Positions 42,496-52,244 of a stretch of 64,000 nucleotides of DNA are shown here, piece after piece. The stretch spans positions 96,137 to 160,136 of the forward strand of contig UBQW01000022.1 in assembly GCA_900467745.1 (NCBI GenBank), in the 5' to 3' direction. The notes beneath the pieces are model-generated. The model worked only from the letters and a program-made list of their open reading frames with translations. It ran no database searches and was not told the DNA's origin. This DNA comes from Hyphomicrobiales bacterium. GTDB lineage: Bacteria > Pseudomonadota > Alphaproteobacteria > Rhizobiales > Rhizobiaceae. The first letter of the stretch is position 1. Each line of letters opens with the position of its first letter. The position numbers were made by a program, and so were the translations under genes.

Positions 42496-43403
42496 GTGTC
42501 TTGAGTGCAAAAGATGTAAGACCGGGGAGCCCCGATGAGGTTCTGGCGAGCGGCGAATACCCGCTGACGCGCCGCGACCTCACGGAAATCGCCGCGATGA
42601 TCTACTCGGATGCGGGCATCTTCCTCAACGAGACCAAGGCATCGCTGGTCTATTCGCGTCTTTCCAAGCACATTCGCAATCTCGGCCTCTCCGGCTTCCG
42701 CGAATACTGTTCGCTGGTGTCGTCGCAGGCGGGTGCCGCGCCGCGCCGCGAAATGCTGTCGCATCTGACCACCAATTTCACGCGCTTCTTCCGTGAAAAC
42801 CATCACTTCGAGCATATGCGCGACCACGTGCTGCCGGAGCTGTTGCAGCGTGCCAAGTCCGGCGGTCGCGTCCGCATCTGGTCGGCCGCCTCGTCGGATG
42901 GCCAGGAGCCTTACTCGATCGCGCTGACGGTGCTGTCGATGATGCCGAATGTCGCCGATTACGATTTCAAGATCCTCGCGACCGATATCGATCCGAAGAT
43001 CCTCGCCATCGCCCGCGCCGGCGCCTACGACGAAAGTGCGCTCGAAACCGTTTCGCCCGCCATGCGCAAGCAGTGGTTCAGCGAGGTCAATATCGACGGG
43101 CGCCGCAAGTTCCAGGTCGATGACCGCGTCAAGCGGCTGATCACCTACAACGAGCTTAACCTGATGGCCCAGTGGCCGTTCAAGGGCAAGTTCGACGTCA
43201 TCTTCTGCCGCAACGTCGTGATCTATTTCGATGAGCCGACTCAGATGAAGATCTGGTCGCGCTTCGCCGAGCTCATGCCCGAGGGCGGTCATCTCTATAT
43301 TGGCCACTCCGAGCGAGTGTCCGGCGATTCCAAGCATGTCTTCGACAATATCGGTATCACCACATACCGCTATACGACCAAGGGCCTTGGGAGGAAGGGA
43401 TGA
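42492..43403 (+). CDS. cheR: Chemotaxis methyltransferase CheR
   Basis: The 303-residue protein has the N-terminal helical CheR domain and the AdoMet-binding domain ([48 protein letters not shown]). It methylates glutamates of chemoreceptors. Overlaps of 4 bases with cheW and with cheB show coupling. Confidence 0.97.
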   Translation: MSVLSAKDVRPGSPDEVLASGEYPLTRRDLTEIAAMIYSDAGIFLNETKASLVYSRLSKHIRNLGLSGFREYCSLVSSQAGAAPRREMLSHLTTNFTRFFRENHHFEHMRDHVLPELLQRAKSGGRVRIWSAASSDGQEPYSIALTVLSMMPNVADYDFKILATDIDPKILAIARAGAYDESALETVSPAMRKQWFSEVNIDGRRKFQVDDRVKRLITYNELNLMAQWPFKGKFDVIFCRNVVIYFDEPTQMKIWSRFAELMPEGGHLYIGHSERVSGDSKHVFDNIGITTYRYTTKGLGRKG

Positions 43404-44440
43404 GCATGGCGGCACGTGTTCTCGTTGTTGACGATTCTCCCACCATGCGCGGTCTCATCACCGCCGTGCTGCAGTCCGATCCTGACGTCGATGTCATCGG
43501 CCAGGCCGGCGACGCCATGGAAGCGCGCGAGGCGATCAAGAAGCTCAATCCCGATGTCGTGACGCTCGATATCGAGATGCCGAACATGAACGGCCTCGAT
43601 TTCCTTGAGAAGATCATGCGTCTTCGCCCGATGCCCGTCATCATGGTCTCGACGCTGACGCATCGCGGCACCAACGCCACTTTGGCAGCCTTGGAGATCG
43701 GCGCGTTCGATTGCGTGAGCAAGCCGCAGCCGGGCGACATGCGCCCCTTCGCCGACCTCGCCGAGAAGGTAAAGGCCGCCGCCCGTTCGCAGCGCCGTCC
43801 CGTCATGGCCCCGCAGCCTGTAGCACCACCGCCCGCGGTTGCCGATTATCGCGTTGGCCGCAAGGTGGTCGCGATCGGTTCGTCCACCGGTGGCGTGGAA
43901 GCGCTGATTGCCGTGCTGCAGAAGTTTCCGGCCAACTGCCCGCCGACCGTCATCACGCAGCATATGCCGTCGACTTTCACCAAGAGCTTCGCGGAGCGGC
44001 TGAACCGCCTCTGCGCGCCTGTCGTGCAGGAAGCGACGGATGGCGCGCGGCTCGAAATCGGCAAGATCTATCTGGCCCCCGGCGGCGAGCGGCATCTGCA
44101 GGTGGTCAATCCATCCGCACCATGCTGCCGCCTTCTCGAGCGCGAGCCGGTAAATGGTCACCGTCCCTCTGTGGATGTTCTCTTTGATTCCGTCGCCGAG
44201 CTTGCGGGTCGCAATGCTGTCGGCGTGATCCTGACCGGAATGGGCCGCGACGGCGCCGCCGGTCTCCTTAAAATGCGCCATGCAGGCGCCCGCACCCTCG
44301 GACAGAACGAAAAGACCTCGGTGGTCTACGGGATGCCGAGGGTAGCTTTCGAACTCGGGGCTGTCGAACAGCAGCTGCCGCTTAATGCCATTGGCGAGGA
44401 AATCTTGAAGATGACCGCCCGTAAGGAAGGAACTGACTAA
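43400..44440 (+). CDS. cheB: Chemotaxis methylesterase CheB
   Basis: The 346-residue protein has a receiver domain (Asp57 in [13 protein letters not shown]) and a C-terminal methylesterase domain with the nucleophile Ser in [11 protein letters not shown] (about residue 161), His in [15 protein letters not shown] and Asp in [11 protein letters not shown]. It removes methyl groups from receptors when phosphorylated by CheA. Its TAA overlaps the ATG of cheY2 by one base. Confidence 0.97.
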   Translation: MSMAARVLVVDDSPTMRGLITAVLQSDPDVDVIGQAGDAMEAREAIKKLNPDVVTLDIEMPNMNGLDFLEKIMRLRPMPVIMVSTLTHRGTNATLAALEIGAFDCVSKPQPGDMRPFADLAEKVKAAARSQRRPVMAPQPVAPPPAVADYRVGRKVVAIGSSTGGVEALIAVLQKFPANCPPTVITQHMPSTFTKSFAERLNRLCAPVVQEATDGARLEIGKIYLAPGGERHLQVVNPSAPCCRLLEREPVNGHRPSVDVLFDSVAELAGRNAVGVILTGMGRDGAAGLLKMRHAGARTLGQNEKTSVVYGMPRVAFELGAVEQQLPLNAIGEEILKMTARKEGTD

Positions 44441-44829
44441 TGTCACTCGCAGAGAAAATCAAAGTTCTGATCGTCGACGATCAGGTCACCAGCCGCCTGC
44501 TGCTCAGCGACGCGCTGACCCAGCTCGGCTTCAAGCAGATCACCTCCGCCGGCGATGGCGTGCAGGGCATGAAGATCATGGCCCAGCAGCCGCACCACCT
44601 GGTCATCTCGGACTTCAACATGCCTAACATGGACGGCCTCGGCTTCCTGCAGGCCGTTCGCAGCAATCCGACGACCAAGAAGGCAGCCTTCATCATCCTC
44701 ACCGCGCAGGGCGACCGCGCGCTGGTCACCAAGGCGGCTGCCCTCGGCGCCAACAACGTCCTGGCCAAGCCCTTCACCATCGAAAAGATGAAGGCGGCGA
44801 TTGAAGCCGTATTTGGAGCGCTGAAATGA
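44440..44829 (+). CDS. cheY2: Chemotaxis response regulator CheY2
   Basis: The 129-residue receiver has Asp58 in [13 protein letters not shown], Thr of FIILTAQG and Lys of VLAKPFTI, as motor-binding CheY proteins do. In Sinorhizobium CheY2-phosphate binds the switch and slows the motor. It is coupled to cheB (1-base overlap) and cheD (4-base overlap). Confidence 0.95.
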   Translation: MSLAEKIKVLIVDDQVTSRLLLSDALTQLGFKQITSAGDGVQGMKIMAQQPHHLVISDFNMPNMDGLGFLQAVRSNPTTKKAAFIILTAQGDRALVTKAAALGANNVLAKPFTIEKMKAAIEAVFGALK

Positions 44830-45380
44830 CAGTCGAGGTTGCGGCCCGCCGTGTTCATATCATTCAGGGCGAATGGAAGGTCCTGAATGATCCGAACGCG
44901 GTCTTGACGACCATTCTTGGCTCGTGCGTGGCTGCATGCCTACGGGATCCCGTGGCCGGCGTGGGGGGGATGAACCACTTCCTTCTGCCGGGCAACGCCA
45001 CGACGCCCATGACGGGGGGAGATGCCACGCGCTATGGCGTGCATCTCATGGAACTGCTGATCAACGGTCTCTTGAAGCAGGGCGCGCGTCGCGACCGCCT
45101 GGAAGCCAAGATCTTCGGAGGAGCGAAGACGATCTCGACATTCTCGAATGTCGGGGAACAAAATGCCGCTTTTGCCACGCAGTTTCTGAAGGATGAAGGC
45201 ATCCCCATCGTCGGTTCCAGCACCGGCGGTGACCACGGGCGCAAGCTCGAGTTCTGGCCGGTGTCCGGTCGCGCTCGACAGTACCCGCTCACAGGTGCCG
45301 AAACGCAGAAGACCGTCGCGCTCGAACAGCGTCCGGTTGCCCCGCAGAAGCCAGTTGAAACCAGTATCGAATTCTTCTGA
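44826..45380 (+). CDS. cheD: Chemoreceptor deamidase CheD
   Basis: The 184-residue protein has the Cys-His-Thr deamidase site: Cys34 in [14 protein letters not shown], His51 in [10 protein letters not shown] and a downstream Thr/Ser in FGGAKTIST. It would deamidate receptor glutamines. The C-terminus ends VETSIEFF, an extension of the usual fold, noted because CheT next to it ends likewise. Confidence 0.95.
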   Translation: MTVEVAARRVHIIQGEWKVLNDPNAVLTTILGSCVAACLRDPVAGVGGMNHFLLPGNATTPMTGGDATRYGVHLMELLINGLLKQGARRDRLEAKIFGGAKTISTFSNVGEQNAAFATQFLKDEGIPIVGSSTGGDHGRKLEFWPVSGRARQYPLTGAETQKTVALEQRPVAPQKPVETSIEFF

Positions 45381-45392
45381 GCCGAGGTCCTA

Positions 45393-45785
45393 ATGAACGT
45401 GAATGCACAGGCGGAGCAGCCGTCGCCGGTCGAAGCTCTGCCCGATATCCTGATGCGGGTCGTGTCCGAACTGCACGACGTCGCCTATCTGATCGAACGG
45501 ATCGAACCCCAGCTTCTTGAGATCGGCGGCGAAAACCTGCTGAACGCGCCCGAAAGCATGAAGGTGCTCCAGGGTATCGACCTTGCCGTGCAGAAGGCGC
45601 GTGGGATCGCCGAGTTCATCGACACGATCACTGGCGAGATCTCCAATGAGTGGATGGTCGACGTCGCAACCGCGCTCAGCCTCGTGAAGCTGAGCGAAAT
45701 GCAGCGCGCGCTGGGCGGTGGCGGCATGCGCCATGGTCATTCCCAGCCGATCAACAAGGCAGCCGGCGACTTCGATTTCTTCTAG
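45393..45785 (+). CDS. cheT: CheT, CheZ-like chemotaxis protein
   Basis: This 130-residue helical protein is the last gene of the rhizobial che operon (often called orf10 or cheT). It carries Asp63-xxx-Gln67 (GIDLAVQKARGIAEFID), the phosphatase motif spacing of CheZ, and ends AAGDFDFF, similar in place to the CheY-binding tail of CheZ. In Sinorhizobium CheT has been linked to signal termination and to CheR; details should be checked in the literature. Its TAG stop is part of the adjoining palindromic repeat. Confidence 0.85.
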   Translation: MNVNAQAEQPSPVEALPDILMRVVSELHDVAYLIERIEPQLLEIGGENLLNAPESMKVLQGIDLAVQKARGIAEFIDTITGEISNEWMVDVATALSLVKLSEMQRALGGGGMRHGHSQPINKAAGDFDFF

Positions 45786-45890
45786 AGCATGTCGCGCGCG
45801 AAAGCGTGCAGCGGTTTGCGGTGCCGACACGCGACAAAACAATGGCTTGAAGCGTGGCGCGCAAATCCGAAGGATCGCTGCACGCTCTAG
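45782..45890. repeat. RIME-like rhizobial palindromic repeat
   Basis: The 109-bp unit begins CTAGAGCATGTCGCGCGCGA and ends CGCTGCACGCTCTAG; the ends CTAGAGC and GCTCTAG are inverted copies and GCGTGCAGCG recurs inverted near the right end. The sequence and position (between genes, next to a stop codon) resemble rhizobial RIME elements. It overlaps the cheT stop codon and separates it from fliF. Confidence 0.8.
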
Positions 45891-46000
45891 CCGGCATTCT
45901 TACTTAAACGTCAATACGAAACGCTCGCACAAGTTTCGGCTTCTATAGGTCAAATTAGGCGATAGGCCTGCTTTGTCTGTAAAGATCGTGCGAGAACAGA

Positions 46001-47689
46001 ATGAATCTGTTAAATCAATTAGTTCCGATTATTAGGAACTTTAGTTCCCTTGGGCGGAATCGCCTGCTGGCGTTGGCCGGCATTGGGGTTGTTTCCGTGG
46101 CGCTCATTCTCGGCGCCGCTCTATTCGTTAACAAACCTGCTCAGGAAACGCTTTATGTCGGGCTTGATTCGTCCGATCTGAACCAGATCAGCATTGCGCT
46201 CGCCGAAGCCAATATTGCATTCCAGGTCGGTTCCGACGGTTCGAGCATCACAGTGCCCGCCGGCATGACCGGCAAGTCGCGCCTGCTGCTCGCCGAAAAA
46301 GGCCTGCCAAACAGCAACAACGCTGGCTACGAACTATTCGACAAGGTCGGCTCGCTCGGCCTGACCTCTTTCATGCAGGAAGTCACCCGCGTTCGCGCGC
46401 TGGAAGGTGAGATTGGCCGCACGATCCAATCGATCTCCGGCGTATCGGCGGCGCGCGTGCACATCGTCATGCCCGAGGTCGGCAACTTCCGCCGTGCCGA
46501 GCAGAAGCCGACGGCATCCGTCATGCTTCGAGCGAGTGCCTCGACCGGCCGCGCCGCGGCAAGCTCCATCCGTCACCTTGTCGCCTCGGCCGTGCCGGGG
46601 CTTGATGTCGGTGATGTGACCATTCTCGATTCAGCCGGCCAGCTGCTCGCCTCTGGCGACGAGGCCAGCAACAGCAACCTCAACCGCTCGCTCGGTATCG
46701 TCCAGAACGTCCAGGATGAAGTCGAATCCAACATCGACAAGGCGCTCGCCCCGTTCCTGGGCATGGACAACTTCCGCTCCAGCGTTACCGCCGACCTGAA
46801 CACGGACGCGCAGCAGATCCAGGAAACCGTCTACGATCCGGAATCCAAGGTCGAACGCTCCATCCGCACGACCAAGGAAGCGGCTCAGTCCCAGCAGACG
46901 TCGAACGACAACGCCGCCACGGTCGAGCAGAACGTTCCGCAGGCGGCTCCTCCAAGCGGTGGCTCGAACGGTCCTGCCTCGCAGGACAAGTCCGACAAGA
47001 AGGAAGAGCAGACCAACTACGAGATCAACAGCAAGACCACGGCGACAACGCGTAACAGCTACAAGGTCGAGAAGCTCTCGATCGCGGTTGTCGTCAACAA
47101 GGGTCGCATCGCAAAGATGGTCGGCGAACCTGCCGACCAGACGAAGATCGACGCCTATCTCGCTGAAATGCAGAAGATCGTCGCTTCGGCTGCCGGTATC
47201 CGCACCGATCGCGGCGACGTGGTCACGGTCACGGCCATGGACTTCCTCGAAAACCAGCTTCTCGAAGAAACCGGTTCCGGCGTCCGCGTCATGGACATGC
47301 TGAGCCGCAACCTCGCAGGTATCATCAACTCTCTCGCCTTCGTGGTCGTCGCCTTCCTGGTCATCTGGATGGGTGTCCGTCCGATGGTCCGCAGCATGAC
47401 CGGTGGCGGTGCCGCAATCGCTGGCGACACCTCGATCGAAAGCGCCGGCCTCGAACTTCCGGACTTCGCACCAGCAGGCGACGCCGGCGGCGGGGCCCTC
47501 ATGGACGGCTTCGGCTCGGACTTCGGCTTCGACAGCACCGAAGATCTCCTCAGCCTCGGCGACGACGACGGCAGCTTCAATCGCCGGGTCAAGGAAGGGC
47601 CGGAGCGCAAGCTCGCCCGAATGGTCGAGATCAACGAGGAACGCGCAGCGAAAATCCTCAGGAAATGGGCGGTCGACAACGCCGCGTAA
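46001..47689 (+). CDS. fliF: Flagellar MS-ring protein FliF
   Basis: The 562-residue protein has an N-terminal membrane helix (about residues 22-44), two ring-building domains (ETLYVGLDSSDLNQIS, RVHIVMPEVGNFRR), a Ser/Asn-rich periplasmic loop, a second helix near residue 450 (IINSLAFVVVAFLVIWMGV) and a C-terminal FliG-binding tail (ERKLARMVEINEERAAKIL). It forms the ring on which the motor is built. It is preceded by 110 bases with a probable promoter and followed by a terminator. Confidence 0.97.
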   Translation: MNLLNQLVPIIRNFSSLGRNRLLALAGIGVVSVALILGAALFVNKPAQETLYVGLDSSDLNQISIALAEANIAFQVGSDGSSITVPAGMTGKSRLLLAEKGLPNSNNAGYELFDKVGSLGLTSFMQEVTRVRALEGEIGRTIQSISGVSAARVHIVMPEVGNFRRAEQKPTASVMLRASASTGRAAASSIRHLVASAVPGLDVGDVTILDSAGQLLASGDEASNSNLNRSLGIVQNVQDEVESNIDKALAPFLGMDNFRSSVTADLNTDAQQIQETVYDPESKVERSIRTTKEAAQSQQTSNDNAATVEQNVPQAAPPSGGSNGPASQDKSDKKEEQTNYEINSKTTATTRNSYKVEKLSIAVVVNKGRIAKMVGEPADQTKIDAYLAEMQKIVASAAGIRTDRGDVVTVTAMDFLENQLLEETGSGVRVMDMLSRNLAGIINSLAFVVVAFLVIWMGVRPMVRSMTGGGAAIAGDTSIESAGLELPDFAPAGDAGGGALMDGFGSDFGFDSTEDLLSLGDDDGSFNRRVKEGPERKLARMVEINEERAAKILRKWAVDNAA

Positions 47690-47692
47690 GAC

Positions 47693-47720
47693 AAGGGCCG
47701 GGAAACCGGCCCTTTCCTTT
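47693..47720 (+). terminator. Intrinsic terminator after fliF
   Basis: AAGGGCCGG pairs perfectly with CCGGCCCTT across GAAA, followed by TCCTTTTTCG. It ends the fliF transcript 4 bases after the stop codon. Confidence 0.85.
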
Positions 47721-47752
47721 TTCGGCACATCGCAAGCACGAAAACAGTGCAT

Positions 47753-47851
47753 GACTCGCGTTTGACGCGAATCGTATTGCCATATGGCCTCGAATCATCT
47801 TAGCTTACTATAACTTCTAAGAGATGAATTCCTTGTGCGAATCGGCGCACA
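47753..47851. promoter_or_regulatory. Two palindromes upstream of visN
   Basis: GACTCGCGT-TTG-ACGCGAATC (47753-47773, 8 of 9 pairs) and TGTGCG-AATCGG-CGCACA (47834-47851, 6 pairs) lie in the leader of visN. They could be operator sites for a dimeric regulator. The interval 47690-48003 holds no protein. Confidence 0.4.
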
Positions 47852-48003
47852 GTTCGCGGCGAAAGTAAATCCCCAGAACTCGGAGATGGTGATTTGCATT
47901 CATTGACGTACCTTTTGGATGATTCGCGGAGAAGGTGCATTTCGTTGCTGACAGACGTGATCAAGCTTTTGTCGTGATAAGTTCTCAGCCTCAGGAATTG
48001 CCA

Positions 48004-48750
48004 ATGGACATGCATATACTGGAAGCTCTCAAGAGCGAAACGAGGACGGGGAACTTCGTCGGGATTGCTGCGACCAACCTGTCATCGCGCTCGGAACTCA
48101 TTGCCCAGCTGTGTGAGATAGCGGGCACGGGAAGGTTGCAGCCGGGGCTGCGCATCCTGACCGATTACGTGGGAGCTTCGCACTACCTCCTGGCGCGCGC
48201 TGACCTGCTGCAGGAAGCCGGCCTCGATTTCGTGGTCTCGTCCGATTGGCCCTTTGATCTCGTCACCAATCTCGCAGAGGCGTTCGTGGGCGGTTTCGGT
48301 CGTGCCACAGAGCTTGAGAAGTGCATGCAGCTCTTCCAGCCGCATTTCGCCGTCTTGCCTGACACGGCTGACGTTCCTGATGGCGCAAGCCGCCAGTACT
48401 GCTCGCTGATGTTCAATATCGGGCGCTCGCGCCTGGCGCTGATGTTCTTGTTTGACGATGGCTTCATCCTCTCGCAGGAGCGGCTCAGGGATGTCGGCCT
48501 GCTGACGGCCTATTACACGAGCCTGCTGCAGTATAGCGGCACCAAGTCCGATCGCGACTTCGAACTGACCGATCGCGAACTCGAGTGTCTATTCTGGATC
48601 GCCGAAGGCAAGACCAGCGACGAAATCGCGATGATCCTCGGTATCTCGCGAAATACGATCAACAACTACATTACCAGCGTCATGCGCAAGACGGCGACGA
48701 AGACACGTTCCGAAGCCATCGCATTCGCTGTCAGAAATAACCTGGTGTAA
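48004..48750 (+). CDS. visN: LuxR-family motility regulator VisN
   Basis: The 248-residue protein has an N-terminal ligand-like domain of about 175 residues and a C-terminal LuxR HTH (LTDRELECLFWIAEGKTSDE, SRNTINNYITSVMRKTATK). With visR, which follows 13 bases later, it matches VisN-VisR, the global activators at the top of the rhizobial motility cascade. AGGAATTGCCA precedes ATG 48004; upstream in-frame codons exist from 47935. Two palindromes lie upstream. Confidence 0.93.
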   Translation: MDMHILEALKSETRTGNFVGIAATNLSSRSELIAQLCEIAGTGRLQPGLRILTDYVGASHYLLARADLLQEAGLDFVVSSDWPFDLVTNLAEAFVGGFGRATELEKCMQLFQPHFAVLPDTADVPDGASRQYCSLMFNIGRSRLALMFLFDDGFILSQERLRDVGLLTAYYTSLLQYSGTKSDRDFELTDRELECLFWIAEGKTSDEIAMILGISRNTINNYITSVMRKTATKTRSEAIAFAVRNNLV

Positions 48751-48763
48751 GGAGGACGCGCTC

Positions 48764-49513
48764 ATGGTATATGCATCGGGCCGGTCGATCAGCAGCTCCG
48801 ACACCATCTCGCGCTCCACGCGCGCCAACAGGGTCAGCAGTCGATCCGATCTTTTCCCTCGCCTGGTCGCCATGCAGAAGCTGGCCGACGCGCAGAACTT
48901 CGCAGTCTACCGCATGTCGGGCTCCGGCCTGCCGGCCAAGCAGCGCCTGATCTGCGAGCTGGAAAACTGGGGTTCGGCCAACGCCTCGCTGCACAAGGCC
49001 TTTGTCGACGCTTACGGCGATGCGCTGATCGAGCATGTCGAGAAGTCGCTCCTGCCGCTCGCCTGGGCCGGCAGCCATGATCGCAGCTTCCCGGGCGCCA
49101 TCGGCATGGCGCCCTTCGTCGTGCGGCTTCCGGATGGCCTCGTGCCGTTCTCCGGCCTCGCTTTCCCCGTTCGCCTCGGCGCGATCGGCAATGGCTTCGT
49201 CGTCTTCACCGGCGATGATCTCGATCCGCCGAACGACATGGTCGTCGAACTGCACGGTCGCGCCTGCCAGGTGATGATCGACCTGCTCTCGCTTGACGAA
49301 CGTCGCGTGGCCGCCGCCGAAGCGCTGAGCGAACGCGAGATCGCCTGCCTGCAGCTCGCCGGCGACGGCCGCATCAGCGAAGAAATCGCCGACAAGCTCG
49401 GTCTGTCGGTGCACACCGTGAATGCTTATCTCGGCTCGGCGACGATCAAGCTCGATTCGGTCAACCGCATCCAGGCGATCGCCAAGGCAATCCGGCTCGG
49501 TTACATTAGCTGA
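48764..49513 (+). CDS. visR: LuxR-family motility regulator VisR
   Basis: The 249-residue protein has a LuxR-type HTH at its C-terminus (LSEREIACLQLAGDGRISEE, SVHTVNAYLGSATIKLDSV) and a larger N-terminal domain. It is the partner of VisN; in Sinorhizobium and Agrobacterium the pair activates transcription of rem and the flagellar genes. GGAGG precedes ATG 48764. It is convergent with the next gene. Confidence 0.93.
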   Translation: MVYASGRSISSSDTISRSTRANRVSSRSDLFPRLVAMQKLADAQNFAVYRMSGSGLPAKQRLICELENWGSANASLHKAFVDAYGDALIEHVEKSLLPLAWAGSHDRSFPGAIGMAPFVVRLPDGLVPFSGLAFPVRLGAIGNGFVVFTGDDLDPPNDMVVELHGRACQVMIDLLSLDERRVAAAEALSEREIACLQLAGDGRISEEIADKLGLSVHTVNAYLGSATIKLDSVNRIQAIAKAIRLGYIS

Positions 49514-49523
49514 GAAATAATAC

Positions 49524-49964
49524 TTAGCTGGCGAGCGCCTGAAGCGGCGGTACGTTATAGCGCGCCTGATTGAGGCTGTGCTCGAGAAACGCCGTGTTTT
49601 CGTGCGGGTTCGCCGAAGGGTTCTCGAAAGCGATGTGGTTGATCTCGATACCGGCATGTTCGGCGGCGAGCGTCAGCTGCGCGTATACGGTTACGCCGCG
49701 CGGCTTGATCTCGAGGTCGATGACGACCTCCGGTTTGCCACCCCATTCCAGCGTATAGCTGCCGCCATGGCCGAAATTGACGGTGCCGGGATGGAAGAAC
49801 ATCTCGGCGGCTGAGGAAACGAGGTCTGAAAGATTGCCGTAATACTCAAATCGCAGGATCGAAATCAGGTCCGAAGCATCCAGCAACCGCAACTCGGTCG
49901 CGACTGGGCTGATTGCTTCGGCAAGAATCTTCTCGCGCTGGGCTGAGTAGGGGCATTTTTTCAT
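49524..49964 (-). CDS. Conserved protein of the flagellar cluster, function unknown
   Basis: This 146-residue protein has LRLLDASDLISILRFEYYGNLSDL, LEWGGKPEVVIDLEIKPRGVTVYAQLTLAAE and a C-terminal Asn-rich end (LNQARYNVPPLQALAS). No signal peptide or membrane helix is seen, and I do not recognise a domain. It is 4 bases after flhB and transcribed with it, leftward, which links it to flagellar assembly or regulation. It is convergent with visR. Confidence 0.82.
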   Translation of the reverse strand: MKKCPYSAQREKILAEAISPVATELRLLDASDLISILRFEYYGNLSDLVSSAAEMFFHPGTVNFGHGGSYTLEWGGKPEVVIDLEIKPRGVTVYAQLTLAAEHAGIEINHIAFENPSANPHENTAFLEHSLNQARYNVPPLQALAS

Positions 49965-49968
49965 TCGT

Positions 49969-51048
49969 TTATCTTACCCGGTTGTTCTTGGCCTGCGCCG
50001 CGTACACCCGATGAATGAGCTCCGCGATGGCCTTGTAGAATACTGACGGGATGACACTATCCACCGAGACTTGCGCAAACATGGAGCGCGCAAGCGGCGG
50101 ATCTTCGAAAACCGGTATTCCGTTCGTCTCGGCGATCTCTCTGATTTTTAACGCAATTAGGTCCTGGCCCTTTGCAACGACGATAGGCGCGTCGTTTTCC
50201 TCGCGCACGTAGCGCAGGGCAACCGCGAAGTGGGTCGGGTTGGCGATGACCATGGTCGCACGCGGCACGTTGGCGATCATGCGGCGCCTTGCGCGGTCGC
50301 GCATCAGCGCGCGCTGGCGGCCCTTCACGAAGGGGTCACCCTGCGATTGCTTGTTTTCTTCCTTGATTTCGTGACGCGACATCTTCAGTTCGGTGTACCA
50401 GTGATAGCGCGTCCAGAAGAAGTCGACGATCGCCACCAGCGCGGTCGCGATCAAAACCACCAGCGTGATCTTCTGCATGGCCGACATCATGCGGGTGAAG
50501 ATCGTTCGCGGATCGGAGAACAGCGCGTCGATCGACGCGAAGTAGTCGCTGCGCAGCAAGAGCACCATCACGACGCCGACGATGACGATCTTCGTCAGCG
50601 ACTTGCCGAACTCGATGAGGCCCTGGAGACTGAAGAGCCGCGACCAGCCCTTGGCGGGCGATATGCGCGACCATTGCGGCCTGATGCGCTCGAGAACCGG
50701 CACGGGCAGGTTCTGGCCGATCGAAGCGGCGACGCCGAAGACCATGAAGAGAATCATCGCCGGCGCGAGCAGCTGAGCGCTCACCCAGCCAAGATGGACG
50801 AAGAGCGACAGCACGTCGGTGCCGGTGTCGATCTTCCACTGGTCCGGCTGCTCGAAAATATCCTTGAGCGATGCCCCGACGACGCTGAGCCCGTTCGGCA
50901 GAAAGAAGATGAGATAGATGTAGGTGGCGAGAACCGTGGCGAAGAGGGGCAGTTCGCGCGAGAAGGGGGTATTGCCTTTCTCAGCCGCGTCGCTTTGCTT
51001 TTTCGCGGTAGGCGCTTCTGTTTTACTGTCCTTGTCGTCGTCCGCCAC
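49969..51048 (-). CDS. flhB: Flagellar export apparatus protein FlhB
   Basis: The 359-residue protein has four membrane helices and the autocleavage motif NPTH ([14 protein letters not shown]) in its cytoplasmic domain, with the [20 protein letters not shown]-terminal motif of the family. FlhB sets export substrate specificity. It starts with GTG 51048 after AGGAGT. A terminator separates it from the upstream fliG. Confidence 0.97.
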   Translation of the reverse strand: MADDDKDSKTEAPTAKKQSDAAEKGNTPFSRELPLFATVLATYIYLIFFLPNGLSVVGASLKDIFEQPDQWKIDTGTDVLSLFVHLGWVSAQLLAPAMILFMVFGVAASIGQNLPVPVLERIRPQWSRISPAKGWSRLFSLQGLIEFGKSLTKIVIVGVVMVLLLRSDYFASIDALFSDPRTIFTRMMSAMQKITLVVLIATALVAIVDFFWTRYHWYTELKMSRHEIKEENKQSQGDPFVKGRQRALMRDRARRRMIANVPRATMVIANPTHFAVALRYVREENDAPIVVAKGQDLIALKIREIAETNGIPVFEDPPLARSMFAQVSVDSVIPSVFYKAIAELIHRVYAAQAKNNRVR

Positions 51049-51069
51049 GGTCGCGACTCCTAGTCAAAA

Positions 51070-51097
51070 AGAAAAGGCCGCGCCAGCGCGCGACCTT
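51070..51097 (-). terminator. Terminator after fliG
   Basis: On the minus strand AAGGTCGCGC pairs GCGCGGCCTT (one G-T pair) across GCTG, followed by TTCTTTTTGAC. It ends the motA-fliM-fliN-fliG transcript and separates it from flhB. Confidence 0.75.
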
Positions 51098-51174
51098 TGC
51101 TTTTGTAGTCCCCGTGGATGCCGCGATCAATCGCGGCGTTCGTCTCGGGTCTATCTGTACACAGTAACAGCGGC

Positions 51175-52215
51175 TTAGGCGGCAGCCGCACCTTCGGCTT
51201 CGCCTTCTTTGAGCTGGATCTGGCCGGAATTGGCCAAACGAATCGCTTCCTGCGCGATGGCGCGGCGAGCGATTGCGATCTCGCGGGGGTTGATGCCCGT
51301 GGTACCGCTCTGCAGGTCGGATTCGATCATGCGACGCTGACGCGGGCTGATCGAGGCGAGAACGGCTTCCTTCATCTCCGACGAAGAGCCACGCAGCGCC
51401 ATCGTCAGGATATCCGCGGAAATGTCGTTCAAGAGCATGACGCGGCTGCGCTGCGGCATGATCATCAGGTCTTCGAAGAGGAAGATCTTCGGACGAACCT
51501 TGTTGACCGATTCGCGGCTGATCGATTCGAGCGACGTGAGCAGGGTATCGACCTGCGGCTTGTCCATCTCGTTCATCAGTTCGGCAACCTTCGTCGAGCC
51601 GATCGAATTCTTCTCGGCGTCGATCTCGGCGAGCAGCGTCATGACCTGCTTTTCGATGATCTGTGCCGCCTTCGGGCTGACGGATTTCAGGTTGACAGTA
51701 CGGTTCATGATGTCGGCGCGGCGGCCGTCGGGGATCTGCATCAGCACCTTGGCGCCGAAGGAAGAGGGCATCATGGACAGGATGTAGGCGACAGTCTGCG
51801 GGTGTTCGCGCAACAGGAACTTGCCGATAAAGGCGGGATCGCCTTCGCCCAGCCGGTCCCAGATCGAGGTTTCATAGGCCTGGAACGCCGTGCGGCGGCC
51901 AAGCAGGCTGTCGACTTCGTCGGGCGTCAGCCCTTCTTCGAGGATGCTTTCGATCGCCTTGGCGTTGTCCATCAGACCTGCACCTTCGGTGAACAGATCC
52001 TCGAACTCGGCCACGAGGCCGAGCAGCTCATCCGGCGGGATCGCGCGCAGAGCCTGCGCGGATCCAATAATCGTCTGCAGTTCGGCCTGCGTGAAATACT
52101 TCAACAGTCTGCCAGCAACCCCTTTCCCCATCGCGAGGAGAACGGCCGCTGCTTTCTCAGCCTGGGTCAACGGTTTCTCGGCAAGAGCGCCGCCGAAATC
52201 GTCAAAGTCCATCAT
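51175..52215 (-). CDS. fliG: Flagellar motor switch protein FliG
   Basis: The 346-residue protein matches FliG: LTQAEKAAAVLLAMGKGVAG in the N-terminal FliF-binding domain, the middle domain with EHPQTVAYILSMMPSSFG (the EHPQ motif), and the C-terminal charged torque ridge (MLLNDISADILTMALRGSS). It links the rotor to the stator. GAGAGG precedes the start. Confidence 0.97.
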   Translation of the reverse strand: MMDFDDFGGALAEKPLTQAEKAAAVLLAMGKGVAGRLLKYFTQAELQTIIGSAQALRAIPPDELLGLVAEFEDLFTEGAGLMDNAKAIESILEEGLTPDEVDSLLGRRTAFQAYETSIWDRLGEGDPAFIGKFLLREHPQTVAYILSMMPSSFGAKVLMQIPDGRRADIMNRTVNLKSVSPKAAQIIEKQVMTLLAEIDAEKNSIGSTKVAELMNEMDKPQVDTLLTSLESISRESVNKVRPKIFLFEDLMIMPQRSRVMLLNDISADILTMALRGSSSEMKEAVLASISPRQRRMIESDLQSGTTGINPREIAIARRAIAQEAIRLANSGQIQLKEGEAEGAAAA

Positions 52216-52244
52216 GGTCTAACCTCTCCGTCCCTACAGCGGGA

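Noticed and set aside
40174..42510. 778-codon leftward open frame across cheA
   Set aside because: Artefact of codon bias opposite cheA; no motif or ribosome site.
45393..45785. Calling the last che gene cheZ
   Set aside because: It has the DxxxQ spacing but is much shorter than CheZ and matches the rhizobial orf10/CheT position, so CheT was used.
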